This document shows, piece after piece, positions 60,517-64,000 of a DNA stretch of 64,000 nucleotides. The stretch is from NCBI GenBank assembly GCA_000711775.1, contig ARYC01000200.1:95170-159169 (forward strand). The letters run 5' to 3'. The translations under genes and the position numbers were made by a program. Each line of letters begins with the position of its first letter. The stretch's first letter is position 1. Below the pieces are notes generated by a model. That model searched no databases and had not been told where the DNA came from. It saw only the letters and a program-made list of their open reading frames with translations. This DNA comes from Oxytricha trifallax (lineage: Eukaryota; Ciliophora; Spirotrichea; Sporadotrichida; Oxytrichidae).

Positions 60517-61948
60517 TCATTCAAACAATACCTTTGCATCATGAGGCAACTTTCTAAACTTTATTTCTCCTAACCAACTAATTATTTAGTCTATTGTATG
60601 TTCTGTTCTGTTGTTAGGCTTCAGGATAATTTGCTCAGCCATATCTCTCATTTTACCTTTTATCTTATTTTGCTCTAGATACTGCTGGATTCTTGCTTTG
60701 AATCTTTTTCTCTTCTACAACTGTAATAGTCATTTCTTTGCATATCGCACTCTATTATTATTGCTGCTAGAGCCCATATATCCCACTCCAATCTTCTCTC
60801 TCTGGAAAATATCCAGGGGTGCCACGAACGTTGGCCAGTCCTGAAGCTTCAACTCTCTACGATCTATTGAAGTCTATTATTACCACTCTGAGAGGTGAAA
60901 AGTCCAGCATTATGTTTTCCGGCTTTAAATCTCTGTGCACGTATCCTAAAGTATGTAGCTCCTCAATACCTTTGCAGACATTTGTTAGAATAAGAGGTAG
61001 TTATTTTGGACACCGTTAGTCTTGAATATAGTCTCTTAATGTCATTTAGTATAAAGGTAGGCGAAAAGCTACATGATTTTAAGCAAGGAGAATCGCTTCA
61101 AGTTTAATAATAAATCTGCTTTGTCTATCCCTTGCTTTAGTAAGAGCTTGATACTCATTCACAAACTCCATTTGATAATTGTCATCACATTTAAAGTAAC
61201 TGAATGGATAAATCTTGTAAGCAAACTGCTTATCAGTTATGACTTTTTTCTCAAAAATATCCTCAAGAATAAGATAACTTTCTTTGCACTCAGTTAGCCC
61301 AATTATATTCAATATTGGAAGCTTGAGTGAATGCATCTTGAGTGTAATTTTTACTATCTCAGAGGCAGGGAGGTTTCTCACTGCTTTAATGAGTTTATTC
61401 TCTTTCTTAACTCTCTGCTCCAGAGATTCTAAAGGGTCTCTTGGCTTTCTTTTCTGAAGAAATACTTCACCAGTCTCAGGATCTATGACCTCAAATTTCT
61501 TACTATGGTGTTTTTCAAGGTGAACTTTAAGATCCCTTGAATGATTGTATTACTTATTAAAGTAAGGGCAGAAATATTTTCCATCTATCTTATCATGCTT
61601 AAGATAGAGCTTGGGTTTGTTAGAATGCTGCTCTAAAGTATGACGTTTGAGCGCAGATTTATAAGTGAAGTTTTTCTAACACACATCACAAAAATGTTCT
61701 ATCTTTATTTCTTTTTTCTCCTCCTCCTCTTCAGCCATTTTTATTGGTACCTCGCATTAAATTTCTTAGCTCTGCATTTATATTAAGCAATTGAATTGTT
61801 ATTCAAAGTCAGAGACCTAAGGTAAGAAAATTTAAGGTTCATATTAGGTACAGGCATCACAAGTCTCAATTTTCTTTTGATTCATGAAAGAAAGTTTTTG
61901 CTGACTAATGCCAAGCAATGCCGCTTTTCTAAGTAAGTTACCGCTCAT
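60517..61948 (-). pseudogene. TBE 57-kDa-type zinc-finger/kinase gene of the third TBE, frameshifted
   Basis: ATG at 61946-61948 (MSGNLLRKAALLGISQQKL) to TGA at 60517-60519. First finger CDVCQKNF...HTLEQH; the second finger reads CPYFNKQYNHS (second Cys replaced by Phe). Kinase part: AYKIYPFSYFK, HRDLKPENIML, IIDFNRS (DFN again), GTPGYFP. Two frame changes: near 60795 before WDIWALAAII, and near 60650 before MRDMAEQII. Sequence identity to the gene 4 element is modest, so this is a separate TBE subfamily. Confidence 0.8.
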
Positions 61949-62675
61949 TTATATAAATATTATCAAAATAGATTTAAAATGGGAAATTGGTAAAATAAAA
62001 TTAAAAAAAAATTAAATATGGAATTTTAGTATTTTTTGATTTTTATATTATCGTTTTAACTGATATTGATTTGAATTTGATATTTTTTAACTGCCAATAA
62101 TTTGACTCATCGATAGATCAAATTAGATTTATCATATCTTAACTGTAGACCCTTTAAATTTAACTTTTAAAATTTTTTACTCCTGATAAATTAATATCTT
62201 TCTATACAAAATAGCTATGAAATAATTTTAAAAGTATAAGATGTAGAGAAAAATTTAACGACTAACTTTCATTCTTGTTGTATTCACAAAAAATTTTACC
62301 CCATCGAGATAAATCGATTTTAAATATTTCTCTCCCCCAAACTTCTTCCTATCTTATCTCTTCAACCAAATTACTTGAGGACTTGGTCTAAATAAGTTTT
62401 TTGTGCATTAAATCAAGGTCTACATTTTATCTTCTTATCTTTCATCAGGATATTCATACTCATTTTTATCGTTAAAATACACGAATTCGTATAAATTTTT
62501 TTTTGACTTTCACTAAAATTGAAATATCTCTCTGAGTGATTTTTTTCATGAATTATGAGTAGGATGGAACATTTAGCTTATGTTTTGATCTACATTATTC
62601 CTTCTAGAGTCAAGTCATGAAAAAAATCACTGCCCGAGATAATTTCATTTCTTTGCAGGTACTCGACCAAATTTT

Positions 62676-62702
62676 GATGTTTGTTACATTGTAACAAACA
62701 TC
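62676..62702. repeat. Hairpin GATGTTTGTTACA / TGTAACAAACATC
   Basis: A 13-bp perfect stem with one loop base. The same half-site, TGTAACAAACATCACC, recurs at ~63384 and inverted at ~63708-63722 inside the large palindrome. Confidence 0.8.
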
Positions 62703-62711
62703 ACCTCTAGT

Positions 62712-62772
62712 CAAATGGACACATTTCCAAATGGACACAAATTCCGGACACAAACTCCGGACACAATTCCAA
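62712..62772. repeat. Short tandem repeat of GGACACAAA-TTCC units
   Basis: ATGGACACA and CCGGACACAAA units repeat about four times with 15-17 bp spacing. The ORF that starts here (62715-62903) is probably a by-product. Confidence 0.55.
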
Positions 62773-63101
62773 AGTTAAAACTCAGATCTCATCACTTATC
62801 TATCACTCTGAACGAAGATATACTCCTTTTTCCATCACAGTACAACTTTTTGATTATGAGGGGGTTCGAAAAAGAGGATTTCGAGGTTTTCTCTCTTGAG
62901 TGAAGAGATATTGAAAAATTTAGAATTTTGTTTTGATAGACAATTCTATAAGCTAAGTAGAATATTTAAATGAAAATTTATAGACATTAGGTTAGAGAGT
63001 TATTGAAGTCAAAAGTCAGAGCATCCAAATTTTACTTTTCCCTCAATAACTTCCTTCAGTGTGAGATTCATGGAAGATGAGTAGGGTAGAAGTTGTAGCC
63101 C

Positions 63102-64000
63102 ATACCCTAAGCTATCGAATAGGGCATAGATTCCAATACAAATTCCTTTAGGATACAGAGATAAATTGAAAATAAGGTCAAAATTTTTGTAAAATGATGA
63201 GAAATATTGAAATCGATTTTTCTCGCTAGGCAAATTAGATGGTGAAAAACTCAAATCAAATCTTAAGCAGATTATCTCATGAAGAACATTTCTTCTCCTA
63301 TAGTCAAATCAGTCGCTAATTACATTAGAGAGATAAATCGAAAATAAATCTGAAATCGAAAATAAAGTATGAAATCTTAAATGTAACAAACATCACCCAT
63401 ATAAATTCTTGAGGCAATGAATTTAAGATTTTTATGAAGAGCATATTATGATCTATCATTTATCATCTAAAAGTTTTTTAATATCAATTCACTGAGCAGA
63501 AAAAAACCCGAAACCCTTCTGGATAATTTTCGGATTTTTGAAAACCCAATTTCAAAAATTTGATTTTCCGAAAATTATCCAGAAGGGTTTCGGGTTTTTT
63601 TTTGCTCAGTGAATCGATATTGAAAAACTTTTAGATGATAAATGATAGATCATAATATGCTCTTCATAAAAATCATAAATTCATTGCCCTCAAGAATTTA
63701 TATGAGTGATGTTTGTTACATTTAAGATTTCATACTTTATTTTCGATTTCAGATTTATTTTCGATTTATCTCTCTAATGTCATTAGCTACTGATTTGACT
63801 ATAGGAGAAGAAATGTTCTTCATGAGATAATTTGCTTAAGATTTGATTTGAGTTTTTCACCATCTAATTTGCCTAGCGAGAAAAATCGATTTCAATATTC
63901 CTCATCATTTTACAAAAATTTTGACCTCATTTTCAATTTATCTCTGTATCCTAAAGGAATTTGTATTGGAATATATGCCCTATTCGATAGCTTAGGGTAT
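63102..64000. mobile_element. Large palindromic (foldback) element, right part cut by window end
   Basis: The left arm (63102-63534) and right arm (63567-64000) are near-perfect reverse complements around a 32-bp spacer. The inner stem is AACCCTTCTGGATAATTTTC-like sequence on both sides. ATACCCTAAGCTATC at 63102 pairs with GATAGCTTAGGGTAT at the window end, so the arms continue outward. No coding potential was recognised. Standard-code ORFs in the arms (for example 63009-63254) have no domain. Confidence 0.85.

Larger units (their letters stand above)
61949..63101. other. Region between the third TBE kinase gene and the palindrome
   Basis: AT-rich up to ~62280 (probably the TBE intergenic region), then mixed composition with ATCGAGATAAATCGATTTT (~62302), the hairpin and the tandem repeat. 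It probably includes the outer left arm of the palindromic element. No gene recognised. Confidence 0.45.
56822..64000. mobile_element. TBE1: Second TBE1-type transposon, nested and 3' incomplete in the window
   Basis: The left end CAAAACCCCAAAACCCC and the first ~74 bp match the TIR of the gene 4 element with one difference (56822-56895). Gene order is inverted relative to that element: transposase (+), 22-kDa-type (-), 57-kDa-type (+). The 57-kDa gene is interrupted at 59598 by a small element and at 60356 by another TBE. The rest of this element, including its far TIR, must lie beyond 64000. Confidence 0.9.
60356..64000. mobile_element. Third TBE, divergent subfamily, inserted in the second TBE (3' beyond window)
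   Basis: The end CAAAACCCCAAAACCCTTTC begins right after AAT (60353-60355) inside the zinc-finger region of the host TBE gene. Its sub-terminal sequence differs from the first two copies. It encodes a 57-kDa-type protein on the minus strand. The expected 22-kDa and transposase genes are not seen before 64000 because a palindromic insertion occupies the space. Confidence 0.85.

Noticed and set aside
62715..62903. 62-codon standard-code ORF in the tandem-repeat region
   Set aside because: It starts inside a short tandem repeat, has no domain and no TAA/TAG glutamine codons, and has no paralog in the window.
1..64000. CRISPR array, bacterial operons or ribosome-binding sites
   Set aside because: The code usage, IES/pointer structure and TBE elements identify a ciliate nucleus; no regularly spaced repeats exist.

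Overview
The window reads as germline (micronuclear) DNA of a spirotrich ciliate of the Oxytricha/Stylonychia group. Four observations support this. It is very AT-rich. Coding stretches stay open only if TAA and TAG are read as glutamine and TGA is the sole stop. Genes are cut into coding blocks (MDSs) separated by AT-rich internal eliminated sequences (IESs) flanked by short direct repeats (pointers). Transposons are present whose ends are C4A4 telomere-like repeats, the hallmark of TBE elements. Standard-code ORF calling therefore sees only fragments of the real genes.

Regions 1-56.6 kb: five head-to-tail paralogs on the + strand. Gene 1 is 5' truncated by the window and ends at 6679. Gene 2 is 9401-17686, gene 3 is 18284-29995, gene 4 is 31286-45612 and gene 5 is 47086-56599. 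Each full copy encodes a signal peptide, an N-terminal beta-propeller-like part, a long extracellular region with DPDGD cadherin-like (CADG-type) motifs, a short conserved spliceosomal intron of 30-35 nt, a multi-pass membrane domain with a conserved core, and a Gln/Lys-rich cytoplasmic tail. The function is not known; a cell-surface membrane protein is the safest description. Block boundaries given with a tilde come from reading-frame continuity and paralog alignment by eye. Pointer boundaries given as exact numbers were checked by rejoining the frame.

The IESs hold most of the unusual material. One complete 4106-bp TBE1-type transposon (34151-38256) sits inside a coding block of gene 4 with an ATT duplication. 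A 1191-bp TBE deletion derivative (3281-4471) sits inside a coding block of gene 1 with an AAT duplication. A decayed IES in gene 3 keeps one TBE terminus. Three copies of a separate short element have G-rich inverted ends and 8-9 bp target duplications, and one of them is exactly an IES of gene 2. A 398-bp foldback element is exactly an IES of gene 3. Several ultra-short IES candidates (0-12 bp) occur at the start of the membrane domain.

Region 56.8-64 kb: a transposon nest. A second TBE1-type element (from 56822, opposite orientation) carries a broken transposase, a broken 22-kDa-type gene and a 57-kDa-type gene. That last gene is interrupted first by a 635-bp inverted-repeat element and then by a third, divergent TBE (from 60356). 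The third TBE is in turn followed, after its kinase gene, by a large palindrome centred near 63551 that runs off the window. No tRNA, rRNA or CRISPR was recognised.
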